A stretch of 64,000 nt of DNA. Source: Gemmatimonas sp. UBA7669. Its GTDB lineage: Bacteria; Gemmatimonadota; Gemmatimonadetes; Gemmatimonadales; Gemmatimonadaceae. The stretch is taken from NCBI RefSeq assembly GCF_002483225.1, contig NZ_DLHL01000011.1, forward strand, positions 310,001 to 374,000. Reading direction: 5' to 3'. Each line of letters opens with the position of its first letter. Within the stretch, counting starts at the first letter, position 1. Positions 9,798 through 18,648 of this stretch are shown here, in pieces. The position numbers were made by a program, and so were the translations under genes. The notes below the pieces were generated by a model. That model did not search any database and had not been told where the DNA came from. It saw nothing but the letters and a program-made list of their open reading frames with translations.

Positions 9798-11605
9798 ACG
9801 ACGCGCCCGTCCGTATCGTGCAGATGGCGCGCGGCGGTGTACGGCAGCGCAATCGTGGTCTGCCACCGTCCGTTGGATTCTCCCTGCTCGAGCCGCCACT
9901 GCGAGGGAAACGCCGCCTCGAGACTCGCCTCCACAAACTGCGTACCAGTGCCGCGAGCCGGTTCAGGTGCGGTCTCGCGTAGTGCGGCAGACTGTTTCGC
10001 CGCTGGGGTCCGCAGTGTCAATATCAACACGTCAGGGGTTCGGCGAACCGTCAACGTGAAATCCGGACCCGCTGTCGGTGCGTCCACCCCGCCGTGTGTC
10101 AGTCCGTTTTCAACGAGCGTGTGAAGAATGCCGGGGGGCAGCGCAACACCCTCAAGCAGGTCTTCCCCTTCCACGTCCAGACGCCGCGGCGCAGGCAGCG
10201 CCAGCGAAACAATGGCAAGATGTGTCTGACATAGCTGCAACTCACGCCGCGCCGCAATGAGCGAACGTGTGCTGGCTTCGGTCACCATTCGAAACTCATC
10301 ACCGAGCAGATCCACGAGGCGACTGGCGCGCGAGGGGTCCACCTCGATGAGCTCTTGCAGCGAGGTCAGCGTGTTCATGAGCCAGTGCGGTTGAATGCTC
10401 TTGCGCAGCAGCGCGCTGGTGAGTCGCACGCGGCTGTTCTCGAGGGCCAGGGCCCTGGCTGCAATCTCGCGCTGGTGGGTTGCATGCCCCAGCAGCACAA
10501 CAGCCATGATTACCGCCAGGGATATGGTGTACAACCCGTCGATATAGGCCGACGGGTCGAGCGCCGCGGCGACCAGTGCGGTGGCGATGAGCGCGGCGAC
10601 CGTGTCGGGCGATGTCCGAGGCCGCGTGTCAGATGCGCGCCCCGCGAGTCGTGCCGTGCGCACCGTGATGAACAGCGACAGCGAGAGTCCCATCATGTGG
10701 AGCAACCACACCGTCGCATCGAAGTGCGCGAGGCCCAGTACGAATGGGAGCCCGATCAGCGCCGCAATACCGACTGACCAGGGCGGCCGCAGGAACCAAC
10801 GAGGCGTGGAGAAGCGCGAGGCGAAATAACCGACCATCAGGCCCATCGTGAGTGCCGTCAGCGCCAGAACAACTGACAGACGCAACCCGTGCCACGGATA
10901 GGCATAGCCCACGAGAGCGCGCCAGCCCTCGGCCATGCTCAGGAGCACACCACTGCCGGCCATGCTGAGCAGCAGACCACTGGACTGGCTCGGCTTTGGT
11001 GACCCCAGGAGAATCACGGCCACATAGCATGCGCCAGCCAACACGCAGCCCATGGCCATGAGCGGAATCAGCCAGGCGCGATACGGCGCCGCCAGGAGTG
11101 CGTCGTACGCGGCGACCCGAACGCGCGCATCGCTCGAGCGGAGGGACGTCGCCAACCCGTGACTCGAGGCGACGAGTCGCAGTTCGTGTGTGCCCGGCTG
11201 CGAGAAGCCCGACGGAACGGGCACCACCCAATCCACGCGACCCGGCCTTTCGCTCGCGCGATCGTTGCCGGGTTGCCCATTGGGCGGCAGCGCGACGCCA
11301 TCCCAAGAAGCCGTGAAACCCGCGCGCAGAGCGATGTGCACCCCAAGCGGTACCGCGGCATCGGCGTCGGCAATCTGAAACTGGTACCGCAGCTCGTAGG
11401 GCCCCCGCCACCCAACCAGCACGGCATCATCAAATGACCTCCACGGTGCCTCGCCGACGCGCGCGTTCCCTTCCGGCGCCATGAGTCGCATCTCGCGGCG
11501 TGCTACCGGAACACCGGCCGGGGGCGTGGCAAGCCAGTGGGCCATCCACAACAGGCCGGCGAGACCCGAGGCCACCAGTCCGAGACGGACGCGCGAACGA
11601 ACCAT
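9794..11605 (-). CDS. LytS-type sensor histidine kinase with 7TM (7TMR-DISM-like) sensor
   Basis: Inner-membrane sensor kinase of about 600 aa. One N-terminal membrane helix, then an extracytoplasmic beta-rich segment (about residues 35-165), seven hydrophobic helices (about 170-380), then a cytoplasmic kinase. The phosphorylation box reads KSIQPHWLMNTL, a variant of the family consensus QLxPHFLFNTL. The ATPase N box is TLVENGLTHGG. The ATG at 11605 immediately before the basic VRSRVR and the first helix is preferred; an in-frame ATG at 11638 is also possible. Its 3' end overlaps the LytTR regulator by 4 bp. This architecture matches 7TMR-DISM kinases, which usually sense carbohydrates or small extracellular ligands; the ligand here is unknown. 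Confidence 0.88.
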   Translation of the reverse strand: MVRSRVRLGLVASGLAGLLWMAHWLATPPAGVPVARREMRLMAPEGNARVGEAPWRSFDDAVLVGWRGPYELRYQFQIADADAAVPLGVHIALRAGFTASWDGVALPPNGQPGNDRASERPGRVDWVVPVPSGFSQPGTHELRLVASSHGLATSLRSSDARVRVAAYDALLAAPYRAWLIPLMAMGCVLAGACYVAVILLGSPKPSQSSGLLLSMAGSGVLLSMAEGWRALVGYAYPWHGLRLSVVLALTALTMGLMVGYFASRFSTPRWFLRPPWSVGIAALIGLPFVLGLAHFDATVWLLHMMGLSLSLFITVRTARLAGRASDTRPRTSPDTVAALIATALVAAALDPSAYIDGLYTISLAVIMAVVLLGHATHQREIAARALALENSRVRLTSALLRKSIQPHWLMNTLTSLQELIEVDPSRASRLVDLLGDEFRMVTEASTRSLIAARRELQLCQTHLAIVSLALPAPRRLDVEGEDLLEGVALPPGILHTLVENGLTHGGVDAPTAGPDFTLTVRRTPDVLILTLRTPAAKQSAALRETAPEPARGTGTQFVEASLEAAFPSQWRLEQGESNGRWQTTIALPYTAARHLHDTDGRVV

Positions 11606-11739
11606 GCCGCGAATGTAATTGCACGGCGGACCCTGCATGAGACGTTCATCGGCCTCGCAGAGCCGTTGGGCGACGTGGTTCGCACACTCCGCCGGTCCAG
11701 TGCCAGCATACGAGGCACAGTCTTCGACGGAGTCACTCC

Positions 11740-13317
11740 ATGCCTGCGCGTTTCTGCTGCGTCTCCAGTCCCGGCGATACGTCCCGGTGTTGCGCGTTCA
11801 ATTCGCTCCGGCGCGCTGCCGATCCGCGCCCACGAATCGTCGGTCTCCTGCTGGCGATGGCCATCTCTGCCTCGGCCACCATGACCAGGCCGGTCAGCGC
11901 ACAGCGTTCGCCGTCGACACCCAACCTCACGCTTGAACCGTTCACGCTGGCCACCCGCGGGCATGGCGAGGTGCCAGCCGAGTTGGGCAGTGTGAACGTG
12001 CCGCGCCATCACGAAGACCCAACCGGGCCGTCGATGGTATTGCGTTTTGTGCGACTCAAAGCCGTGGGCGTAGCCACCGCGCCGCCCGTGGTCTATCTGG
12101 CTGGCGGCCCTGGTGGATCAGGCATTGATGCCGCACGAGGCGTCCGATGGCCCGTGTTTGATGCCGTACGTCAGCATGCGGACGTGATCCTGCTCGACCA
12201 GCGTGGCACCGGACGCTCTGAACCGCCCCCACCCTGCCCAGGAACATCGCAGCCGATATGGCCCGTCGTTCGTGCCCTCGGGCCATCAGAGGCCGCCACC
12301 ATCATGAAGGCCGAAGCGGCGCGCTGTGTGAACGCCTGGCGCAAGCAAGGCGTGGATCTCGCGGCCTACACCACCATACAGAGCGCACACGACGTGGAGT
12401 TGGTACGTCAGGCGCTTGGCGTCCCACAGATCAGCCTCTGGGGCATGAGCTATGGTACGCACCTCGCGCTGGCCGTCGTGCGAGCGTATCCCGCGCAGGT
12501 GGCGCGCGTGGTGCTCATGGGTACGGAAGGCCCCGACCATACGCTCAAGTCACCACTCGAAGCGGATCGACTCATTGATCGCCTGCACCGCTGGGCTGGA
12601 CGCGACCGCGCGGCGCAGGTGCACACACGCGACCTGTGGTTTGTGCTGCGTCGGGCGCTGGAACGTCTCGAGTCGGCGCCATTGGTCGTGCGAATTCCCG
12701 GTGCCCCGATGGAGGCACCACCTGTCCACCTCGGTACCTTCGACCTGCAACTGGTGGTGGCGGCCATGATCGGGCGCACGCAAACCAGTTCGCTGCTGCC
12801 GGTGATGCTGGGCGCGCTGCACCGCGGGGATCCGAGCCTGTTTGCACAGTTTGCCTGGCAGGTGCGCAGTCAACTCGCGCGGTTCTCGGCCATGCCGCTG
12901 GTCATGGACGTGGCATCCGGTGCCTCACCCGCTCGCCGCACAGCGGTCCTGCGCGATCAGCAGCAAAGTGTTCTGGGCGAAGCGCTCAACTTTCCGTGGC
13001 TCACGCTTGGTGAGGACCTGGGCCTGCCTGACCTCGGTGACGGATTCCGTGCCCCCGTCACCAGCGATGTGCCCGCCCTGTTTGTGAGCGGTACCATGGA
13101 TGGCCGCACGCCGGTATCCAATGCGCGCGAGGTCATGCAGGGGTTCCGGAATGCCCGGCATCTGATACTCGATCAGGCCGGACACGATGACGACCTGTGG
13201 ACCTCCTCTGCCACCATTGCGCAGCGGCTGTCGCGCTTCTTCGCGGGCGAGTCGGTCCGCGGGGGAACGCTGCGCACGAAGCTGCTTCGCATCCCCGCGC
13301 GGCCGCCGGGCGCATGA
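11740..13317 (+). CDS. Secreted alpha/beta hydrolase, S33 peptidase / tripeptidyl aminopeptidase type
   Basis: Exported serine hydrolase of up to 525 aa, probably releasing N-terminal amino acids or short peptides. An N-terminal hydrophobic segment (about residues 33-53, ending PVSAQ) looks like a signal peptide, preceded by an unusually long basic, Cys-containing leader, so the true start may be internal. Oxyanion-loop motif AGGPGGSG near 122, DQRGTGRS near 150, nucleophile Ser in GMSYGTH near 233, acid in SGTMDGRTP near 450 and His in QAGHDD near 480; the C-terminal part matches the TAP-like domain. It stands alone between a divergent sensor kinase and a convergent aldo-keto reductase. Exact substrate is not readable from sequence. 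Confidence 0.88.
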   Translation: MPARFCCVSSPGDTSRCCAFNSLRRAADPRPRIVGLLLAMAISASATMTRPVSAQRSPSTPNLTLEPFTLATRGHGEVPAELGSVNVPRHHEDPTGPSMVLRFVRLKAVGVATAPPVVYLAGGPGGSGIDAARGVRWPVFDAVRQHADVILLDQRGTGRSEPPPPCPGTSQPIWPVVRALGPSEAATIMKAEAARCVNAWRKQGVDLAAYTTIQSAHDVELVRQALGVPQISLWGMSYGTHLALAVVRAYPAQVARVVLMGTEGPDHTLKSPLEADRLIDRLHRWAGRDRAAQVHTRDLWFVLRRALERLESAPLVVRIPGAPMEAPPVHLGTFDLQLVVAAMIGRTQTSSLLPVMLGALHRGDPSLFAQFAWQVRSQLARFSAMPLVMDVASGASPARRTAVLRDQQQSVLGEALNFPWLTLGEDLGLPDLGDGFRAPVTSDVPALFVSGTMDGRTPVSNAREVMQGFRNARHLILDQAGHDDDLWTSSATIAQRLSRFFAGESVRGGTLRTKLLRIPARPPGA

Positions 13318-13328
13318 GGTATGCGAAG

Positions 13329-13390
13329 GAACGCCGCGGCCGGCAGTCCGCCGCTACGAGTCCAACGTGTCGTTGCCGGCCGCCGCGTTC
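13329..13390. terminator. Large inverted repeat between convergent genes, candidate bidirectional terminator
   Basis: Positions 13329-13345 and 13374-13390 form a 17-bp inverted repeat with one mismatch and a 28-nt loop. It starts 12 bp after the peptidase stop and covers the 3' end of the convergent aldo-keto reductase gene. There is no T tract, so factor-independent termination is uncertain. Confidence 0.45.
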
Positions 13391-14421
13391 AGATTGTACC
13401 GGATGATGCCCGCATGCACGCTCGAGGGGTCGCGCTCGGCGTCATACACATCACCAGCCGGAAGGGAAAGCGTGTCGAGTACCTCGCGCAGCTGTGCGTG
13501 ATCGTCGGCGGTAAGTGCGAGTCCGAGTGTGGCCAGCGTGCGACGGGCGCTGGCCTCACCACGAAAGCCCACAATCACCGCGCCCACGCCGGGCTGGTCG
13601 AGTACCCAGCGCTGCGCGACGTTGGCGATACCGACAGCATGGCGACTCGCGATGTCGGCCAGCACCTCGAGGAGCCGCTGGAAGGCCGCCCAGCCGCCGC
13701 AATCGTCGATGATCAACCGATACTTGACCAGTGAACGATTCTCGAGATCGTCAGTCGGCGCGCTCGCTCCGCGCCACGCCTCACCCAGAAATCCACCCGC
13801 CACCGACCCATAACACAACAGCTGCAGGCCACGAGCCACGGCGAGGGGCGCCAGCGACGACGCGGGACGTCGATCAAGTACCGAGTATTGCACCTGCGTC
13901 GCCACCAGAGGAATGCCGGCGTCAAGCAGCGCGCGCGTCTGGTCGGTATTGGTGTTGGTGAGTGCCATGTGGCGGATCTTGCCGGCCTGGCGCAGCTCGT
14001 CCAGATAGCCCGCCACCTCCAGCATGCCCGGCACCTCGTATCGCCACCAATGAAATTGCACCAGGTCCAGGGCCTCGGTGCGCAGTCGCGCAAGTGAGCG
14101 GTCCACGATGCGCGTCACATAGGCGCGATCCACCGTGCTCAGCGCATCACGATCGGGCACGAACTTGGTGTGTACCTGAATGCGGCGCCCCGGCCGCGCG
14201 GCGCGATAGTCGCCAATGAGCGACTCCACGCCGGTGTAGATGTCGGCACAATCCAGTGTATCGCAGCCATGCGCCGCCAGCATGTCCCAGGTGCGAAACA
14301 GGGCGCCCTGATCCAGGGTCTGTTGGGAGTGCCCTTGAGAGAGCTGCCACGCGCCGGCAATGACCGGTGGAATATCGTAGCCCGCTGCGAGCAACCGGCG
14401 AGGCGTCACATGCGTGGTCAT
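13354..14421 (-). CDS. Aldo-keto reductase family oxidoreductase
   Basis: Cytosolic NAD(P)H-dependent reductase of 355 aa with the (beta/alpha)8 AKR fold. Seen: DCADIYTG (the D and Y of the catalytic tetrad region), the Lys-bearing HTKFVPDRDAL strand, DLVQFHWWRYE at the usual His position, and a late VGAVIVGFRG segment typical of cofactor binding. The ATG at 14421 overlaps the TGA of the upstream TIGR04076 gene (ATGA), so the two are co-translated; a longer open frame adds 30 residues that only repeat the neighbour's coding sequence. Physiological substrate unknown. The C-terminus overlaps a strong inverted repeat at 13374-13390. Confidence 0.9.
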   Translation of the reverse strand: MTTHVTPRRLLAAGYDIPPVIAGAWQLSQGHSQQTLDQGALFRTWDMLAAHGCDTLDCADIYTGVESLIGDYRAARPGRRIQVHTKFVPDRDALSTVDRAYVTRIVDRSLARLRTEALDLVQFHWWRYEVPGMLEVAGYLDELRQAGKIRHMALTNTNTDQTRALLDAGIPLVATQVQYSVLDRRPASSLAPLAVARGLQLLCYGSVAGGFLGEAWRGASAPTDDLENRSLVKYRLIIDDCGGWAAFQRLLEVLADIASRHAVGIANVAQRWVLDQPGVGAVIVGFRGEASARRTLATLGLALTADDHAQLREVLDTLSLPAGDVYDAERDPSSVHAGIIRYNLNAAAGNDTLDS

Positions 14422-14765
14422 GCCGAAGCGCCGGGCAGTGCTTCGCCGCTCTCCTCGGAGTGCCGCAGCGTGCGCGTTGTCGTGCGGGAAATGCGAAACA
14501 CCGCGCCGCAATGCACATCGGGACAGGCGATGTCACTGTCGGTGGTCATCCAGTCATTGGGATGCGTGGGGCGCTGCTTGGCTGGCAGGAGGGGCAGCAG
14601 CGCCGCCATGGCATACAGCGGGAATCCCTGACCGGCCGGCATGCTGATGGTGCCGGACTTCACCTCGAAGTAGTCGCCGATGCGCTCGCGGCACATCATG
14701 CGTCCACGATTGGCCACCACCTCCACGCGGAGGTCGTACAGGGTGAATTCGTCGTTGCTGCTCAT
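14418..14765 (-). CDS. TIGR04076-family small protein
   Basis: 115-aa protein matching the pattern of the TIGR04076 family: an N-terminal strand pair (LYDLRVEVVANRG), then GDYFEV, a hydrophobic YAMAALLPLLPAK segment, and Cys residues around DIACPDVHCGAVF near the C-terminus. Such proteins are small, of unknown function and often sit next to oxidoreductases. A strong ribosome-binding sequence (GAGGGAG) lies about 5 nt before the ATG. The stop codon overlaps the aldo-keto reductase start, which suggests one operon. Family assignment rests on visual similarity only. Confidence 0.7.
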   Translation of the reverse strand: MSSNDEFTLYDLRVEVVANRGRMMCRERIGDYFEVKSGTISMPAGQGFPLYAMAALLPLLPAKQRPTHPNDWMTTDSDIACPDVHCGAVFRISRTTTRTLRHSEESGEALPGASA

Positions 14766-14890
14766 GGCTCCCTCGTGCCGGTGTCAGTGGGCATGCTCCC
14801 GGGCTATGCTAACGGCTGGCCCCCTGCCTCAGCAATGCAACGCGTCCGCAGCGCAGCAAGGCTGCGCGATACACGGTAGCTTGGTGCTCC

Positions 14891-15763
14891 ATGCCGGATA
14901 TTCGCCTGCTGCTCCTGTCCGCCCTCGGGCTGCTCTCCGCACTCTTCGTGTGGCACTGGTGGCGTTCGCTCAGAGGCCACGGCACAGAGCGCCTTCGGCC
15001 AACATGGGTGCAACTGCTCATCGGGTTTGCGGTGAGCTTTCTCGACACCCTCGGCATCGGCTCCCTCGCCACCACCACCACGCTGTTCAAGGCACTGCGC
15101 ATGGTGCCCGACGAGCGGCTGCCCGGCACCATGATCGTCGGGCTCACACTCACCGTGGCCACGCAGGCGTTCATCTTCATCGCCAAAGTGGATATCGATC
15201 CGCTGCTGTTGCTGCTCATGATCAGCACCGCGCTGTTCGGTGGTTGGCTTGGCGCCGGTATCGTGTCTCGGCTACCGCGTCGGCCCATCCAGGTTGGGAT
15301 GGCTGTGGCCCTGCTGGTGGCCGCGCTGTTCATGACAGTGTCGCAACTGGGCCGCATGCCGGAGGGAGGCACGGCCCTCACACTGGACGGCGGCGCGCTC
15401 TGGCTGGCACTTGGGGTGAATCTCGTGCTGGGCGCGCTCATCATGCTTGGCATCGGCAACTATGGACCGACCTTCGTGCTGCTGGCCGCCCTGGGCATGG
15501 ACCCGCGCGCAGCCTTTCCGATCATGATGGGGAGCGGTGCGTTCGCCGCGCTCATCGGCGGCATCGCCTTCGTCAAACGGCAGCGACAGGTGAACCAACC
15601 CGCACTCGGTCTGGTGCTGGGCGGCATTCCCGGCGTCGTGGTGGCGGCGCTGCTGGTCACCAACCTGCCCATTGCGGCGCTTCGCTGGCTGGTCATCGGC
15701 GTGGTGGTGTATGCCGCCCTCACCATGATACGCGACGCCATGCGGCCGCCGCAGCGGCCGTGA
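14891..15763 (+). CDS. TauE/SafE-family membrane permease
   Basis: Inner-membrane protein of 290 aa with about eight hydrophobic helices, in the family of sulfite/organosulfonate exporters. The two half-repeats are visible: the first has GFAVSFLDTLGIGS near residue 50, the second LGIGNYGPTFVLLAALGMDP near 195, each carrying the glycine-rich loop common to TauE/SafE. The transported substrate cannot be read from sequence. Divergent from the TIGR04076/AKR pair with about 125 bp between them, and convergent with the ABC-F gene. Its stop codon lies within a perfect hairpin (15751-15776). Confidence 0.88.
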   Translation: MPDIRLLLLSALGLLSALFVWHWWRSLRGHGTERLRPTWVQLLIGFAVSFLDTLGIGSLATTTTLFKALRMVPDERLPGTMIVGLTLTVATQAFIFIAKVDIDPLLLLLMISTALFGGWLGAGIVSRLPRRPIQVGMAVALLVAALFMTVSQLGRMPEGGTALTLDGGALWLALGVNLVLGALIMLGIGNYGPTFVLLAALGMDPRAAFPIMMGSGAFAALIGGIAFVKRQRQVNQPALGLVLGGIPGVVVAALLVTNLPIAALRWLVIGVVVYAALTMIRDAMRPPQRP

Positions 15764-15776
15764 ATCCGGCCGCTGC
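15751..15776. terminator. Perfect 10-bp hairpin at the end of the TauE gene
   Basis: GCAGCGGCCG (15751-15760) and CGGCCGCTGC (15767-15776) pair perfectly around a 6-nt loop that contains the TGA stop of the permease. It sits between convergent genes. No U-run follows, so it is either a bidirectional Rho-assisted terminator or an RNA 3'-end stabiliser. Confidence 0.6.
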
Positions 15777-15796
15777 GTGAAGGGCCGCAACGCGGG

Positions 15797-17419
15797 TCAG
15801 CGCACCGCCAGCCGCTTCCGCTCCACCGTCTCTTCCCAGTCCGCAAATGGCCCGTCGAAGTCCTTGAGCTTCGGACCGTCGAACCACCAAACGCGCGTGG
15901 CCACCTCGCGCAGGAACGCACGGTCGTGGCTCACGATCAGCACCGTGCCTTCGTACTCCTCCAGCGCGTCCTCGAGTACCTCGATGTTCTCGACATCGAG
16001 GTGATTCGTGGGCTCGTCCAGTACGAGCAGGTTTGCGCCGGACAGCGTCATGAGCGCCATGGCCATGCGGGCGCGTTCGCCACCGCTCAGCGTGCGGATC
16101 TCGCGGAACACTTCTTCGCCACTGAAGCCGAAAGCCCCCAGGTGATTCTGCACCGACCCGCGGCTCCAGAGCGGACGCTGCGCCTGGATGGCGTCGAACA
16201 TGGACAGGTTGAGCGGCAGGTCGCTCAGGTCCTGACGGAAGTATGCCGGCGTGATGGAACTACCGACACGCGCCTGACCGCCAGAGGGCGCGCGGTCTCC
16301 CATGATGCTCGCAATGAACGAGGACTTGCCGGCGCCGTTCGGACCGACCAGCGCCACGAAGTCGTTGCGGCGCAGCACCGCCGTGAAGTCCTCCACCAGC
16401 ACCCGGCCGGGGACTTCCACGCGCAGGTCCTTGATGTCGATGACCTGATCACCGCCGCGCTCGGCCACCTTGAACTCGAGCGACATGGCCGCCGGATCAC
16501 CGGGAGGCGGCGCCAAACGCGGCAGGCGCTCGAGACGCTTGCGCTTGCCCTTGGCCTGAAAGGAGTTCACACCGGCGATGTTGCGACGGATATACTCCTC
16601 TTCCTTCTTCACATACGCACGCTGCTTCTCGAGCTCGCGCTCACGCGTGAGGCGACGTTCGGCACGCTGCGGTACGAACTGGCTGTAGTTGCCTTTATAC
16701 GACTCGCAGGACTTGGCCTCGATGTGCAGAATGTTCGTGCAGATGGCATCGAGAAACGCACGGTCGTGTGACACCACCAGCACCGTTTCATCGCACTCCT
16801 TGAGCCAGTCCTGCAACCACGCAATGGTCTCGAGATCGAGATGGTTGGTGGGCTCGTCGAGCATCAGCAGGTCGGCTGGCGCAATGAGCTGCGCCGCCAG
16901 ACCCACACGCCCGCGTTCTCCACCGGACAGCGTGGACACGAGACGCGTCTTCGATTCCTCGGCATCGAAACCAAGACCCTGCAGCACCGCGTCCACGCGC
17001 GAGTGGTAGATGTAGCCGCCCAGATCGGCAAAGCGCTCCTGGTCGCGGCCGAACTGCTCCAGCATGGCGTCCGTGACCTTGTCACCCAGCTCACCCAGCT
17101 GCATGGCCTGCTCAGCGATGCGCTGCTCGAGCGCGATGACCTCACGCCACGCGGCGGCTCCCGCCTCCCAGACCGTGGTCGCCCCCTCGAACGCGCGGTG
17201 CTGGTCGAGCAGGGCGTGTCGCATGCCGGGCTTGCGCGCCACACTGCCGGTGGTGGGCTGCCGGTCACCCGTGATGACGCCAAAGATGGACGTCTTGCCC
17301 GCCCCGTTGCGCCCGATGATGCCCCAGCGTTCGCCTTCGGCCACGGTGAAAGTGATGTCCTTGAGCAGCTCGGTGGCGCCGAAGGAAATGCCGATGTTGG
17401 AGCAGGAGATGAGGGTCAC
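15797..17419 (-). CDS. ABC-F family ATPase (ribosome-associated, EttA/Uup-like)
   Basis: Soluble twin-ATPase of 540 aa without membrane segments. First domain: Walker A GRNGAGKTS, signature LSGGERGRVGLA, Walker B LLMLDEPTNHLD. The linker (about 230-320) is highly charged, with a KKEEEYIRRN-type helix, the region that contacts tRNA in ABC-F proteins. Second domain: GPNGAGKSS, LSGGERARMAMA, LLVLDEPTNHLDVENI. Known members bind the ribosomal E site and relieve stalling, and some protect against ribosome-targeting antibiotics; sequence alone does not separate these roles. The GTG start at 17419 is favoured because the ISCSNIGISFG strand follows directly. Confidence 0.93.
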   Translation of the reverse strand: MTLISCSNIGISFGATELLKDITFTVAEGERWGIIGRNGAGKTSIFGVITGDRQPTTGSVARKPGMRHALLDQHRAFEGATTVWEAGAAAWREVIALEQRIAEQAMQLGELGDKVTDAMLEQFGRDQERFADLGGYIYHSRVDAVLQGLGFDAEESKTRLVSTLSGGERGRVGLAAQLIAPADLLMLDEPTNHLDLETIAWLQDWLKECDETVLVVSHDRAFLDAICTNILHIEAKSCESYKGNYSQFVPQRAERRLTRERELEKQRAYVKKEEEYIRRNIAGVNSFQAKGKRKRLERLPRLAPPPGDPAAMSLEFKVAERGGDQVIDIKDLRVEVPGRVLVEDFTAVLRRNDFVALVGPNGAGKSSFIASIMGDRAPSGGQARVGSSITPAYFRQDLSDLPLNLSMFDAIQAQRPLWSRGSVQNHLGAFGFSGEEVFREIRTLSGGERARMAMALMTLSGANLLVLDEPTNHLDVENIEVLEDALEEYEGTVLIVSHDRAFLREVATRVWWFDGPKLKDFDGPFADWEETVERKRLAVR

Positions 17420-17461
17420 GCGCGCACGGAGTTTTCGGGGAAAGCCACGGAAACCCGAAAG

Positions 17462-18436
17462 CTAATGCCTCCGCTGCCGCCACCCCACGAGACCGAGCCC
17501 GAGCGCCGACACAACCAGAAGCGACGCGCTGGCCGGCTCGGGAACCTGGACCGGCAACTGCGCCACTGCATAACGGGCCATGGCCTGCGAGACTTTCGGA
17601 TTGCGGTGCACGGTGTCGAACAACAGGTAGGGACTGTCCAGATAGGGGTCGCCCGCCGTGGTGGCGGCAATGGCTGCTTCGAGGCAGGCGGCGTCGGTAT
17701 TACAGCTGCCAAAGCTCGTGATACCCAGCCCGGCCAGATACCCGGGGGCCAGCAGCACCGTTTGATTGAACACGCGGGTGTCGAGTACCGTCAGTGTGAT
17801 GCCGCTGATGCTCGACAGGCCGCCAAGCAGGGCCGCGTTGTAGGCGAGAAACGGGTCGACGGCGCCACCCAGTGTTTGCACCAGAAAGTTGGTGGCGCCC
17901 GCATTGACCAGGCGCTGGATCTGTGACACCGCGGCGCCGGCCACGACGCCGGCCTGCGCGGTGGTGCGGCCGAAGAAATCGAAATCGTTGGATCCGATGT
18001 TGATGACGTACAAGGCATCGGACGGCAGCACACTGCTGTAGTCGGTGAGCGCCGACGTCACCTGCGAGCTGAAATAGAGCGCGGTCTGCGCCCGTAGTGT
18101 GCCTGGAGTTGGAGCCGCTTCCCCAGCGAGTGGGCCCACCCAACCGAAGCCATAGGCGTAGTTCTGACCTCCGGCCAGCGAAGGCATGGCGTCGTGGCCG
18201 AGCGCCTGGGCCAGATAGTCGGAGAACGCCGGTCCAGACTGCCAGCGCCCGTCGTAGTAACCCTTGTCTGCGGTCGGCGCTGCGGGGTGGTTCTTCAGAT
18301 CATCGTCCAACAGCCAATTGCCGGTGTCGAGTGCACTGGTCCCGAAGAAGAACACGTCAGAGTAGAGCGGCTGGGCGAGCACCGGCGCAGCGGGCAATAC
18401 CAGCGCAACCAGAGCGAACAACAGTCGGCGAAACAT
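17462..18436 (-). CDS. PEP-CTERM GDSL/SGNH-family esterase
   Basis: Exported lipase/esterase-like protein of about 324 aa. ATG 18436 is favoured because GAGG lies 6 nt upstream and a signal peptide (FRRLLFALVALVL ... VLAQ) follows; an upstream in-frame GTG at 18451 is the alternative. Block I reads FFFGTSALDTGNW, keeping the nucleophile Ser but with Thr where the canonical GDS has Asp. Block III GSNDF and block V FDTVH (catalytic Asp and His) are present. The C-terminus has VPEPAS, a hydrophobic helix and WRQRRH: a PEP-CTERM sorting signal, implying processing by an exosortase, which is not encoded in this window. Confidence 0.87.
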   Translation of the reverse strand: MFRRLLFALVALVLPAAPVLAQPLYSDVFFFGTSALDTGNWLLDDDLKNHPAAPTADKGYYDGRWQSGPAFSDYLAQALGHDAMPSLAGGQNYAYGFGWVGPLAGEAAPTPGTLRAQTALYFSSQVTSALTDYSSVLPSDALYVINIGSNDFDFFGRTTAQAGVVAGAAVSQIQRLVNAGATNFLVQTLGGAVDPFLAYNAALLGGLSSISGITLTVLDTRVFNQTVLLAPGYLAGLGITSFGSCNTDAACLEAAIAATTAGDPYLDSPYLLFDTVHRNPKVSQAMARYAVAQLPVQVPEPASASLLVVSALGLGLVGWRQRRH

Positions 18437-18648
18437 GCGGGCCTCGTGCACAGGGGGAGCAGAACGTGAACGGCGCAGGGCCAGGGTCCTGCACGGACGT
18501 ATGCATTCACGCGAGAAATTCCTGCGTTTCGGCTCATGCGCTGCGCATATCAGGAACCATCACCGCGCCCCGTGATTTTTACCGACGTCACAGACCGTCG
18601 TGCGTTCGGGCACGATGACCGACTGCGACCCGCCCCATCCGCTGTGTC

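Noticed and set aside
16841..17926. Plus-strand frame of 361 codons (with 15926-16771) opposite the ABC-F gene
   Set aside because: Antisense shadow; the minus strand has both Walker A/B sets and signatures.
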